DNA from: Cucumis sativus
Taxonomy: Eukaryota; Streptophyta; Magnoliopsida; Cucurbitales; Cucurbitaceae
DNA length: 64,000 nucleotides
Reading direction: 5' to 3'
Assembly: GCF_000004075.3 (NCBI RefSeq)
Contig: NC_026655.2
Coordinates: 16,601,489-16,665,488, forward strand
Shown piece by piece: positions 35,381 to 47,227 of the stretch; the first letter of the stretch is position 1, and each line of letters opens with the position of its first letter. Under the pieces are notes generated by a model. That model was not told where the DNA came from. It saw nothing but the letters and a program-made list of their open reading frames with translations, and did not search any database. The translations under genes were made by a program, and so were the position numbers.

Positions 35381-35917
35381 ATCTCAAACTAGGTTGACAC
35401 CTCCTTAGTGCCCTCAAAACATCCAAAAAGCGACAACACAAGATCAAAACAAAAAGCCACAAAAACAAAGACAAAAAAAATGATAAAAAGAATCTTTCCA
35501 AAGCAAAATCATAATCAAAGGCAGCATGCTGAGAACAAAGAAGAATAAGCCTTGATTGGTTGAGGAAAAACTGTTTGAAGCAGAGGGCTGATCCGGATGT
35601 CCTGATCATCAAAGACTTCAAAGTGGAGATGCTATAAAGGCTGGCCAATATAACACAATATCCTACGTCGAAGATCTTCTTTTGCATTACATTTTTTAAA
35701 ATTTCCAATCCATTCTGTTAAAGGCCTTTTCAAGGTCTAATTTAATGATCCATCTTTTCTTTTTTCGGATACTATAGACCTCCACAGTTTCTTTTGCTAT
35801 TAAATTAGGATCCAAGATTTGGCACTCTTCCAGAAAGCCACACTCGTTATTGATGTACATTTGATACACCTTATACACGTCTGATACACCTAATACCTCT
35901 TGATACATTAAGTCCAT
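35381..35917 (-). pseudogene. LINE reverse-transcriptase fragment
   Basis: Minus-strand 35830-35700 reads QILDPNLIAKETVEVY, then RWIIKLDLEKAFNRMDWKF. This is the RT region around the first catalytic Asp of plant LINEs (IDFEKAYD-V-W). The frame ends at a stop and the downstream RT is missing. Its 3' continuation probably lies across the gypsy insertion at 27340-27463. Confidence 0.7.
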
Positions 35918-36450
35918 TTATGAGTTAGTTTGATTAGATTATGTCACATATACATGTATTACCATTAAGGGACACTTGCGAAAATGGCAAAATAAGTTAT
36001 AATAATTAAGTCCATAAAACTCATACTTTATTATTTGAGAAATGACAAAAACAAAGACCAACTCACACATCAAGAGGTAAAATGTCACAAATGCCCTCGT
36101 TATTGATGTACATTTGATACACCTTATACACGTCTGATACACCTAATACCACTTGATACTTCTTACTGATACACTTGATACATTTGATAGATAGAATTCA
36201 TGCACTCGGTACTCATTGATACACACGATACTTTTTGATACACACCTGAAACATCTTCATACATATAATACTTCTCGTTCCACATAATACTTCTCGTTAC
36301 ACTTGATTCTTCTTGATACACTTGATACCCCTGAGGCCTTGATACACTTGATTAGTTTGATACACTTAAAGACTTCACTTATAAGTTTGATACACTTGAT
36401 ATACCACTAATAAACTTGTTATATTTCATTGGTACACTTAACAAATTTGA
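35840..36450. repeat. Degenerate TTGATACAC(T) repeat field with a 65-bp duplication
   Basis: TGATACACTT and relatives recur more than a dozen times. A longer segment (GTTATTGATGTACATTTGATACACC and on) is present twice, at about 35845-35905 and 36098-36158. No coding potential. Confidence 0.8.
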
Positions 36451-36467
36451 TATGTTTGATGTACATG

Positions 36468-36660
36468 CACTACAAGAAATTTACCCTTTGTCGATGACAA
36501 ATATCGTCAGTAAATCTTCAAAAACTAATCGACTTTTCTTTTGCCAACGAAATTAAGCTGTCAACACACACCGTCACGTAGGTCTGTCGGAAGATCCTCC
36601 ATCGATGGCAAAAAATAAACTGTCAGCAAAAATAGGAACTATCGATGAAATTGAACCATC
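36468..36660. mobile_element. CACTA terminus, copy B (same family as 2290)
   Basis: CACTACAAGAAATTTACCC begins at 36468, preceded by ATG. The following GTCGATGACAAATATCGTCAG, CTGTCAACACACACCGTC and GATGAAATTGAACC match the 2290 copy. The end runs straight into the GT-rich tandem array. No right terminus was found. Confidence 0.7.
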
Positions 36661-39600
36661 AGTGTGCGTGTGTGCATGTCCACGTGTGCTTGGGTCTGTG
36701 TATGCGCACATACATGTGTACGTGAGTAGGTGTGTGCGTGTGCATTTTTGTGCGTGCGATTTGGTGTGTGTGTGCATGTGTGCACGCGTGTGTGTGTGCG
36801 TGTATGGGTGCACGCGCGTGCAAGTGTATGTATCTGTGTGCGCGTGTGATTGTGTGTGAATAAGTTGATAATTTTTAATGTTGAGTTTACCCCAATTTTA
36901 ATTAAAACAATAATTTAATTATCTTGATATTCAAACCATTAATATTATTGTGAGATAAAGATAGTGAATAAGTTGATATTTTTTAATTTTGAAATTCAAT
37001 TAAAGTTATTTTGATACAAAATCTATTGCTGAGATTATCAAATTCTGAAAAATAATAATTTTGTTATTTTGAAATTCAATTTGGTTATTTTGAAATTCAA
37101 ATTCAATTAGGTTATTTTGAAATTAGTAAGATTAATAAAGTTAAAGTCTTGAATCCATTAGTTGAGTCCCGAGATATTAAGAAAAAAGTATGATATGAGT
37201 TTATGTATCTTTTTCAGGTAAAAAATAATTAAAATCTGATAAATGCATAATATAAATTAATTACAACATAGAAACAAAATAATTTTAGTTGGAGAATGTG
37301 GATATTTTGGTATTTTATAAAATATTATGCACGTGCAAAAAATGTTATTTGCTAAAATTAAAAAAAAATAGTTTTGCCATTTTTCAAAATGACCCATAAA
37401 AATGTTGTTATGTCTCTTATGATAGAGTGTATATCTACTGGTTCATATTCGACCTGTTTGTTGCTAATAGAATTGGATAAAATCGCATTATATTGAAATA
37501 ATTACACGAATGACACTTTTAAGCCAATATTGATAGAAATTATAGTTTAATTAATGTTATTAAGTCAAATGAACATGGTTTAAAAGTCCTTCTAAACACA
37601 ATTAATGTAGTTGTTTTTTAATTTTAACTCATTTATACATCTTTATGCATATGTGCGTGTGTACGTGTGCGCGTGTAGGTAGGTATGCGTATGTGTATGT
37701 GCGTGCGTTCGTGCGAGTGTCCATGTGCATGTGTTTGTGGGTGTGTGCATGTTTGTATGTGTTTGTGCGTGCGTGTGTGTGTGCGGGCTATTGCGTGTGT
37801 GCTTGGGTGTGTGGGTGTGCTCGCGCGTGCGTGTTTGTGCGCTTGTGCGTATGTGTTTACGTGTGTGCGTTTGTGAGTACGCGTGTGTGCGTTTGTGCAT
37901 GTGTGTGTGCTTGTGCGAGTGTGGATAGGTGTGTGTGTGTGCATGCGTGCGCGTGTGCATGTGTGTGTGCGTTGAAATTCTAATACAAAGTCTATCGTTG
38001 AGACTCTCAAATTCCGAAAAATAATAATTTTGTTATTTTGAAATTCAATTTTGTTATTTTGAAATTCAAATTCAATTAGGTTATTTTGAAATTAGTATGA
38101 TTGAATAAAGTTATTAATATGTTGAATTAATTAGTTGAGTCTCGAGATATTAAGAAAAATATTATGATATGAGTTGATGTATCTATTTCAAGTAAAAGAT
38201 AATTAAAAGCTGATAAATGCATAACATAAATTAATTACAACGTAGAAACGAAATAATTACAGTTGAAGAATGTTGATATTTTAGTATTTTATAAAATACC
38301 ATGCACGTGCAAAAAATGTTAGTTGCTAAAATTCAAAGGAAAAAGTAGTTTTGTCATTTTTTAAAATGACCCCTAAAAACGTTGTTATGTCTCTTATGAC
38401 AAAGAGTGTAGATCTACTGATCCATATTCGATTTGTTTTTTGTTGGTAAAATTGGATAAGACCGCATTATATTGAAATAATTACACGAATGACACTTTTA
38501 AGCCAATATTGATAGAAATTATAATTTAATCAATGTTATTAAGTCAAATGAACATGGTTTAAAACTCTTTCTAAACATAATTAATGTATTTGTTTTTTAA
38601 CTTTAATTAATTTACACATCTTTGTGCGTGTGTGCATATGTGCGCGTGCGTGTGCGTGTGTGGATGGGTGTGTGTGTGCGTGCGTGTGCGTGCGTTGTGC
38701 ACGTGTGTGCGTGTGCTTGTGTGCGAACAAGTTGATATTTGTTAATGTAAAATTTCTCCCAATTTTAAAATAATAATTCAATTATCTTGATATTCAAGCC
38801 ATTAATGTTATTTTGAGATAAAGATAGTGTACAAGTTGATATTTTTTAATTTTGAAATTCAATTAAAGTTATTTTGATACAAAATCTATCGTTGAGATTC
38901 TCAAATTTCGAAAAATAATAATTTTGTTATTTTGAAATTGAAATTTAATTAGGTTATTTTGAAATTAGTAAGATTGAATAAAATTAAAATCTTGAATCAA
39001 TTAGTTGAGTCCAAGATATTAAGAAAAAGTTACGATATGGGTTGATGTATCTTTTTCAGGTAAAAAATAATTAAAAGCTAATAAATGCATAACATAAATT
39101 AATTACAACGTAGAAACAAAATAATTATTGTTTGAGAAGGTGAATATTTTGGTATTTTATAAAATATCATGCACACGTGCAAAAAGTTCTATTTGCTAAA
39201 ATTTAATAGAAAAAGTAGTTTTGCCATTTTTCAAAATGACCCATAAAAACGTTGCTATATCTCTTATGACAAAGAGTGTGCATCTACTGGTACATATTCG
39301 ACTTGTTTTTTGTTGCGTAAAATTGGATAAGACTGCATTATATTGAAATAATTACACTAATGACACTTTTAAACCAATATTGATAGAAATTATAATTTAA
39401 TTAACGTTATTAAGTCAAATGAACATGATTTAAAAGTCTTTCTAAACACAATTATTGTAGTTATTTTTTAATTTTAATTCATTTATACATCTTTGTGCAT
39501 ATGTGCGTGGGTGTGTGTGTCTACGTGTGTGTGGGTGTGAGTGTCCACGTGTGCGTGTGGGTGTGTGTGCGTATACGCGCGCGTGCGTGTGTACGTGAGT

Positions 39601-40100
39601 GGGCGTGTGCGCTTTTTGTGCTTTTCTTCCAATTTTAAAATAATAATTTAATTATCTTGATATTCAAGTCATTAAAATTATTTTGAGATAAGGTTATTTT
39701 AATATAAAATCTATCGTTGAGATTCTCAAATTCTAAAAAAATAATAATTTTGAAATTTTGAAATTCAATTTGGTTATTTTGAAATTCAAATTCAATTAGG
39801 TTATTTTGAAATTAGTAAGATTGAATAATGTTATTAAAATGTTGAATCAATTAGTTGAGTCCCGAGATTTTAAGAGAAAAGTTATGATATGAGTTGATGT
39901 ATCTATTTCAAGTAAAAATTAATTAAAAGTTGATAAATACATAACATAAATTAATTATAACGTAAAAAAACAAAATAATTATAGTTGGAGAAGGTGAATA
40001 TTTTGGTATTTTATAAAATACCATGCACGTGCAAAAAATGTTGTTTGCTAAAATTGAAAAGAAAAAGTAGTTTTGCCATTTTTCAAATTGACACCCTAAA
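36660..40100. repeat. Tandem array of ~0.9-1.0-kb units, each with a GTGTGCGTG-rich block
   Basis: GT/GC alternating blocks occur at about 36660-36860, 37645-37970, 38620-38725 and 39490-39620. Each is followed by the same AT-rich segment (AAGTTGATATTTTTTAATTTTG, GATTCTCAAATTCCGAAAAATAATAATTTTG, ATGAACATGGTTTAAAAGTC). Spacing between block starts is about 985, 975 and 870 bp. The Cys/Val and His/Thr open frames across the blocks are microsatellite translation. Confidence 0.9.
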
Positions 40101-40199
40101 AACGTTGGATTTTTGTGTATTCCCTTGGGCTTTCTTGTTCAATATTTAGTCAAATTGCAGTATACATAAAATTTGTGTTTGTTACGTCACAAGATTTCA

Positions 40200-41560
40200 T
40201 TCACTATTTGTGTCTGTATTATTTTATATTTTATACAAGAGACTCCGTTTGAGTGTTGAGCTAGTAATGGGAGGGACTACCATTGACCCCAAAATTACAA
40301 GGTTTCATGTTGCTTACTGGATCATTAATGATTCATCTCTATCTTTGGCTCATCGAGTGGTGGAGTTGGAACCCCCTGAAAGTGTAGATTTAGACTCTCT
40401 ACCGTTTGTCAAGAGCTGTTAAGTATGCAAAAATGGCCTTAAGAAATCCTATAAACTCTCTGAACAGGAGACATTCTAGTGTAAGAAGAAATGCTCAAGT
40501 CCTTGAAGAAATTGAGGACACAACTCCAATTCCTAGCATGCTTTCTCCCTAAGACTATGCTGGTCCTAGGCGGGGAGTGGCATTTACATCCCAGAAAGAC
40601 ACACATGTATCACCTCGTGTTGGCCACTTCCATTGCAATGCACAACTCTGACATATATAGTGCCGACATTTCCTTCCTTAAGCTTGAAAAAAGGTGATTT
40701 GATGTCCATAAAAAATTAACTGAGCAGTTAGATATTTTCTAATAGGTATCTCACGTAATTTGATGCTCATTGATACTGCAGTACTGTGTCAGGAACGTAT
40801 TGATGTAAAATCTTTCAGTTTTGATGGATCTTATTACAAGCTTTCAACTCTTCTTAGCACGACTTCTGACAGAAAAAAGGTTTGATATATCTTTACACGA
40901 TCGCATATCACATATGAACGATCGCATATCCCATCTGAAATATCGATCACCCTTGGTAAAACAACCGCTTAGATATTCTACACGATTGTTTGCTTAAGGA
41001 TACACGATCATTTTGTAACAATTTTTTTTTATTATCCTTTTTTCTTTCTATACTAGAATCAGAATCAATTGTTTGATGATATTAACAACATGTATGATGA
41101 TCTTCGTGATGATTCTAGTCATCACAATCTGGACAAGAATGATGACCATCAAAATAACAAACATGTGATCATCCATGAGAATCCATCTGTTCAAGAGTCA
41201 CATCTTCAAGAATCTACTGTAGAAACTCAACAGTTAGTTTTTAATTCATTATTTACTGCTTTATATTGTTTAAAATTGCTTAGATTATAAATAAACAACA
41301 ATAATTTTTTTTCTTTTCTGTGTAGGGAACAAAAATGAACAACGCCTCAACATCAAGAGCAGTCAGGCAGTGATATTAGCATAGATGGCAGAGATGCACA
41401 TTTGATATTAACTATAAGTAATATAGCAGAAAATATGGAAGGTCATACTCAAACAGAAAAGGGACTGCTAGAAATGATTGAAAATCTTCCGTTGGTAAGC
41501 CAACCACTTCCACTTTGTGAGATGCTACCATTAACTACTGTCAAAGGTCTTGCATTAGTT
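40200..41560 (+). other. Broken coding-like stretch, unidentified, probably transposon-derived
   Basis: Short frames look protein-like: IDPKITRFHVAYWIINDSSL (40280-40340), NPINSLNRRHSSVRRNAQV (40445-40505) and FDDINNMYDDLRDD (41069 on). They are separated by stops and by sequence rich in ACGATCGCATATC (40890-41010). The acidic, His/Asp/Asn-rich tail is reminiscent of the linkers in plant transposon-borne Ulp1/DUF1985 genes, but I cannot name a domain. Confidence 0.35.
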
Positions 41561-41699
41561 TAATTGGTATGTGTGCCCTAAAGGGATAAAAGCTCTTGGC
41601 AGTGAAAGACTTTACAAAACCATTCATCAATTTTAATTTGAAAATTCCAAAATACAGTACATTGACAATATTTAGAATCAAAGTTCTAAATAAAGAACT

Positions 41700-44560
41700 A
41701 AATATGCTTTTAAATTAAAAGATACATAGAACTTACTCTTGTTGACGTCTCTGAATCTATAATCCACCGAATTGGGGACACCACCCGTTGGAGACCTTCC
41801 TATCTTCGAAGATGAGATTGGTTTGTGGAAAACAATTGGAATGAAAAAAAAATTAGAGAGAAACTATGTAACACCCCCAATATCAAGGTATTTCTCTCAA
41901 GCTAAATTTTTTAAATTTTATTAAGATTTTAAGGAATTTGGTTGTGGTGTGGATTTAGCAGGAAGTGAAGGGGGCTTTTATGAAAAAATATACTAATACT
42001 AAAGGTTAAATAATAATAATATATAATAATAATAGAATTAATGTTATTATTAATTTAAAATATCAATTTTTTATTGATTCACGTGCAACCCCATCTCTTT
42101 CTCCTTCACTCTTCCTCTTCCCCGTGCCCGCCGCCGCCTGCCTCCCTTAGCCATTTTATATTACTCTTGGACGTCAGCCGGCACGCCGTGACCGATCACT
42201 TCGTCTTCGTTGAAGCCGAAGCACCGTTCGTCGTGAGTTCGAACTCTTGGCATCGCGTCTCACCTCTGTTTTCCAGCCAAGCTGTGATTCATTCTCGCGT
42301 AGCTCCTTCGACGTTCGCGCCACCACATTCTGCTCCAGGTGACGAGGAACGTCACCGATTGACCTATCATCTCACCGGCGTTGTTACTTAGTTGAAGCAG
42401 CCGTCGACCAGACCTGAGCCCGTCGTGTCTGTCGAAGTGCCGTCGCGTGGCTCTTCACCTTCCAGCCATGGGTTGTAAGCTGAAGTTTGTTTTTCGTTTG
42501 TTGATTAGATCTGATCTATTACACGCGTCGATTCCAGTTATTCGAAGTTGTTGCCCCCATTTTACTCTAATTTTTGGGATTTTTGTGGTAAGTTGTATTG
42601 GTGAGTGTGGTGGTTTTACATTGTAATTATCCTTGGGTTGTAGTTTTGGATAATTAGTTCAATTGTTAATTGATTCTTGAAGGTAGCGTTTGAGTTCTTT
42701 GGATTCACAACTAAATTGTAGATTTGTTGGAGTTCGATTCGCCAATACTTTGGTAAGCTAGAATTTACATTGAGGAAATTAAATGAAAGAAAGTATTGTG
42801 AAAGTAATTGAGTTCCATATTCTTATTATTAGGTTTCCTTCGTTCGAGAAATTTGAGTAACATTAAAGTAAGGGGTTTCTATTACTGGACTCTTTGAAAG
42901 TTTTGAAATGTGTTGACTGTTTGGATCTCTGGACTTAGTATGGTTTACCAATATATGTAGAAGTAGATATGATGACAAATGTATATTATGCCAGACTGGT
43001 ATAGAAGTAGATACGATGGATAATGTATTTGTAAACTGAGAAAGGTGTTATGTATATATATATATCTTGACTGTCTGGTGTGTTGTTATAGTATCAACTG
43101 ATTTTTGTGATGATAGATTGAATAGATTGAACGTAAGTGTGTTAAGTTGGATTGATGATATGATGGAGTAGTTTGACTATACTAGGAATGGATTGATTAA
43201 ATGTTTATAACAGACTAAGGGAAAATTGTTAGCTTTGTCGATTGGGTAGTGTGCCTTGAAGGTGTCCTACGGGATCACCACCTGTTGTGTATTCTTCGAG
43301 AGAGACACTAGAATGACATGTGCATTCTTCGAGAGCACTAGACTGACATGTGCTTTCTGCAGAGCACTAGACTAATATTTGTGTCCTTTAGGGCATTGGA
43401 CTGATTATGTGTATTCCTACATGATCACAAGACTTTTAAAGTGCAGGGTCCAATAGGAAGTTAACAATTTTATTTTTCTTCTAACAGGATCAGTAGTGAG
43501 TCTCTTAGTGGGTATGTTTATACTCACCCTTTTATGTTTAATCTTTTTCCGCGAAACTGCCATAAGGAAATGTCCTTCAAATTGCTTCTACTTTATATTT
43601 TTTTTATTTTGGTTTTCTTTAGTAATTGACACTGTTTTGGGTTTCATGATTGAACGACTTTTATGTTCTTGAACTTTCTTTATTATCGATACTTTTACAC
43701 TTTCAAAATTTTATTTGAAATAGAGCCCGAATAAAAACTCTTTAATGTTGTTAAAAAATATATTTTTTTAAATTATAAAGTCTTATGGTTAAAGGACGAA
43801 TCTAGTCTTAAAGTAATAACTTCAGCTTAATTCGAAAAATTAGGTCGTTACAATCTATTTTGCAGAAAAGAAAATCATCGATTTTATTTTGGTTAAGAAA
43901 AGATGTTTTTCTTCTACATATTTATAACTCTCTTTCTTTCATTGAGTAGGAGACGGGGTAGGAGAAAATCATAGGATTCTATTAACTTAAAAAATTAAAT
44001 TAATAGAAGTTTCAAATCAACTAACTAATTAACCATTAATCAATTAGTTAATAATTAAATTAAATATTTCATTTAAATCTTATTGAATGAATATCTCTCC
44101 AATACCTTATAGTTTTATATATTAATTAAATCAAATTTAAAAATAATATATAAACTAAACTATTAATTAATTCTTCAATTAATTAATAACTAAATTAAAT
44201 ATTTTATATTTAACTTAAGTTAAATTTGAATCATATTCAAATATAACTTTATCTCATAATTAATAATTTTAATATGAAACAAATCCACATTAAATTAATA
44301 TTTGAACTCATTCAAATATTTTATCTCTCATAAATTAATTTTGAACTTTATCTAAAATTAAATTTATATAATAAAGTTTCATTAACATATAAACTTTATA
44401 TTATAATATATCACTATATATTATACTAATTATACTAATTTCCAAAGTAAATTTGAATATTTCAAATTAGAACCAATATAAATAAATCACATTATCATTT
44501 TGTATCATCCATTACTTTGTATTCAGTCATACTAATTGGATCAACCTAATACATAAAACA
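41700..44560. mobile_element. AT-rich LTR-like sequence interrupted by a gypsy solo LTR
   Basis: Sequence on both sides of the solo LTR (41700-41875 and 43853-44560) reads as one old LTR-like unit. Its right part shares blocks with 10080-10450 (TATAATATATCACTATATATTATAC, AGTAAATTTGAATATTTCAAATTA). No coding sequence of its own. Confidence 0.4.
41876..43852 (+). mobile_element. Gypsy-type solo LTR, ~1.98 kb
   Basis: Starts TGTAACACCCCC and ends AGGTCGTTACA, the same terminal style as the gypsy LTRs above but in plus orientation. Flanks are AACTA on the left and ATCTA on the right, a 5-bp duplication with one mismatch. Inside at 43250-43440 is a diverged version of the GATCACC / CTAGACTGACATGTG repeat region found in the gypsy LTRs. 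No primer site or pol adjoins it, so it is a recombined solo LTR. The 105-residue frame at 42074 belongs to its GC-rich block. Confidence 0.75.
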
Positions 44561-44775
44561 AATATAGAAAAATTAAAAAAAAAAAAAACATGCACAAATA
44601 GAGACAAATAGACATTGATAGCTATCTATCTCTATCTATCTGAAACAAGCACACATAAATTGTTATATTTCTCTATCGGATGGACAAAAATAGCAGTCTA
44701 TTTATATCTACCTGAGATACAAACATTAAAAAAAAAAAAAAAAAACCTTACCAATAAAATTCTTGACTTTTCATG

Positions 44776-45520
44776 TTATTCTAAATGCAACACGTTCTCA
44801 GCCCAAGAAGTCAAACAACTCTTCATTGTAAAAGTAGCTTTACTTCTTTCATCAAACCACTTTTGCAATACATCTCTAATTGAACTAAGCATGGTAGCTA
44901 CAGGTGGTTCTCTAAGATCTTTAAAAACTAAATTTACACTGTCTACACAATTTGATGTCATCATTCTATATATGAAACTCATTATACCTGAGATAGATTC
45001 AACCAATTTATCAAAGAACCTTGGAATCAACATGTATGATTTAACCGTGTCACCTTTTAATATCTTTACTATGTGTTCTTTCGCCCTCCAAGCTTTCTGC
45101 TAACTTATATTAACTCCAAGATTTGTACATGCCTTATGCACAATTGCTTTTGGAATGAAACGATCAGTAGACATGAACCTGAACTCATCTATCAAGCAAC
45201 TGTCAATTACTGTTGAAGAAGCTTGCATGTGACAACTAGTATTCAATGAACAGTCATGTTCATAAATGTATTTTCATAGCATCCACAACTCGCTCTTCTT
45301 ATAACGAGATGTCCTAATAAACCATTTGCACTCTTCTAGTAGGCATCTAAATTCAAGAGACCTCAAATTTGATATTGTAGTTCTAAATTGAAAGTTGTTA
45401 TTCACTTCTATTATGCCAAAACACTTTGAAAGCATCTCTTTACTTTCAAATAAACTATTTTCCTTCAAATCACCATGATATGAGATGTATCTTATAATTT
45501 CATCATTTGAAACATAAGAA
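44776..45520 (-). pseudogene. Mutator (MULE) transposase pseudogene lacking the DDE core
   Basis: From 45468 the minus strand reads LFESKEMLSKCFGIIEVNNN then FQFRTT and LLEECKWFIRTS. This is the MuDR-type N-terminal DNA-binding region. After an in-frame stop it continues ASSTVIDSCLIDEFRFMSTD, KACTNLGVNIS, stop, QKAWRAKEHIV and YMLIPRFFDKLVES. It then jumps straight to SNCVDSVNLVFKDLREPPVA and DVLQKWFDERSKATF, the segment after the catalytic domain. The whole DDE catalytic domain is therefore deleted and stops are present, so the protein is dead. It starts just inside the right inverted-repeat arm, the usual place for a MULE gene. Confidence 0.8.
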
Positions 45521-45537
45521 GAAGAACCTACATTCGT

Positions 45538-46079
45538 TATGATATATAAACTAAAAGTTTTAAAATTAAAAGAAATATGAAAGTATATCTAAGAAAAAAA
45601 ATGAAGATATTTATATAATTTCTTTTAAAATTGCTTATGTTCGAACTTAAGAAAAAACTTCAAACAAATTACTCACAAACATTTTTAACTATTCTTTTCA
45701 ATTTTTAAAGTTATTTTTGTCACAATGAATAACTTTTAATCTTTTAATGCTCAAATACCAACAATATTGATATTTTTGAAATTTTGTTAAATAATATTTT
45801 TGAAACCTTTTTAAATAAAATTTTAGTTATTTCTATCGGAAACTAATATTTTAATATTTTTAGGGTTTTGTTTTTAAATTTAAAAATAGTTTTGAAACTT
45901 TTGAAATCTCGAATAGATTTTTGAAACATTACAAATTTCAAATTTGAGAGAGATTTTTATAATAGACTTCTCCTAATATATGCATGGTTAGTGTTGAGAT
46001 GAACTAAACAAACATGACTAGGAATATCATATATATATATATATTATATGCCCGCTAGCTAGAATCCACTAAAATAAAA
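45538..46079. repeat. Right arm of the ~545-bp inverted repeat
   Basis: Reverse complement of 21499-22043. The MULE transposase remnant begins immediately inside it, suggesting that these arms are long terminal inverted repeats of Mutator type. Confidence 0.85.
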
Positions 46080-47135
46080 GTTACGTATACACATGAATAT
46101 TCTTTTATTTAAGCCACATAAGAATATGGAAAGAATGTGACTCATATATGTGTTTGAGAACAAATTTAGTGAATTGCATATTCATTTATCACTAAGAAAA
46201 TTTAGTACCTTTTGAATATAAAATAAAACATCCAAATAATCCACCTTGATGTCTCTACAAAAGTGGTACAACTCCTTTCAAACCTAATTGCATTTTATTT
46301 ATTGACAACGACATGATTTGAAAATAAATTAAATGATATTACAATTGCTTATTTGTCAATTGAAATCAATTCAAACTATACAAGATGTGGAAAACTTTAA
46401 GTTTACGTGGAATCACTCTTTAAAATACATTAAAAAAATTAGGAATAAGATGAAAAAGAACAAAATTGAAGCAGAGAAAGATCAACAAGGATGACTTAGT
46501 GAATTATGGATGATTAATTTCTTTTTTTAAAAAAATTGTTCAGATCTGGAAAAGATGAAGTGTTTAAAATGAGAGATGGAGCTAGGTGAAAACCAAATTC
46601 AATTTAGGCTGCTGGATATTGATAAAAGATGAAAATTGAAGGGTGGAAATTTATACTAGAACAAATGTGTCTTTGAATAGCATCCAACATAGCATGTATA
46701 TTTCAATAGCATTTTAACCATAGCATGTTTTGTATTAACTTTTTTTTGCGTGTTACGCTTCTACGCAAACCCTTCCCCTTTCTCTCCATCTCCACGGAAA
46801 AAAAAATCCCAAAACCCCCATTTGCTCTCCATGGCCACAAAAGACACCTTTGTTTTCTTATCAGATGACGACGACCTAGGAACTTGACGGCGGACCATAA
46901 TGTTTCGATCGGGAACACGGAAGTTCTTTAGTGATCCACGCAAACGATGACCCACACCAACGTGAACGTCGATTGTTGATGACTCACGACAAACAACAGT
47001 AGGTGTTCCACGGCGGTCGGATGTACTACCAATTGTGTAGTGCTAGTTACTTTCGGGCTTCCTTCATTCAAATTTGTACTTCACTTCTCATTAATATATC
47101 ATCTTCATTTACTTAGAGCTTCCTTCAATTCCTTA
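46080..47135. other. Spacer with a less AT-rich patch at 46745-47035
   Basis: AT-rich to about 46740. The patch (CTCCATCTCCACGG, GATGACGACGACC) looks like leader or first-exon sequence of a plant gene and leads into the FES1-like exon, but no reading frame in it is recognisable. Confidence 0.35.
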
Positions 47136-47227
47136 ATGGCCATTGTGAAAGACGATCCCAACTGGGATGGGTTGCTCAAATTGAGTCTCCCTTATTCCAA
47201 CAGAACTTGCCTTAATCATAATCTCAG
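47136..47227 (+). pseudogene. FES1-like (Hsp70 nucleotide-exchange factor) first-exon fragment
   Basis: ATG at 47136 opens MAIVKDDPNWDGLLKLSLPY then SNRTCLNHNL, ending at a GT donor (CTCAG|GTATTC). Plant Fes1/HSPBP1-type proteins begin with a PNWDGLLKWSL-SDGT-N-NLS block at this place, with the same exon end. Differences at the conserved WSL and SDGT-like positions, and the absence of any following armadillo-repeat exons in the next several kb, indicate a stray or decayed copy. Confidence 0.55.

Noticed and set aside
36574-38781. Open frames rich in Cys-Val or His-Thr, up to 125 aa
   Set aside because: Translations of GTGTGC microsatellite blocks. They alternate between strands with no domain.
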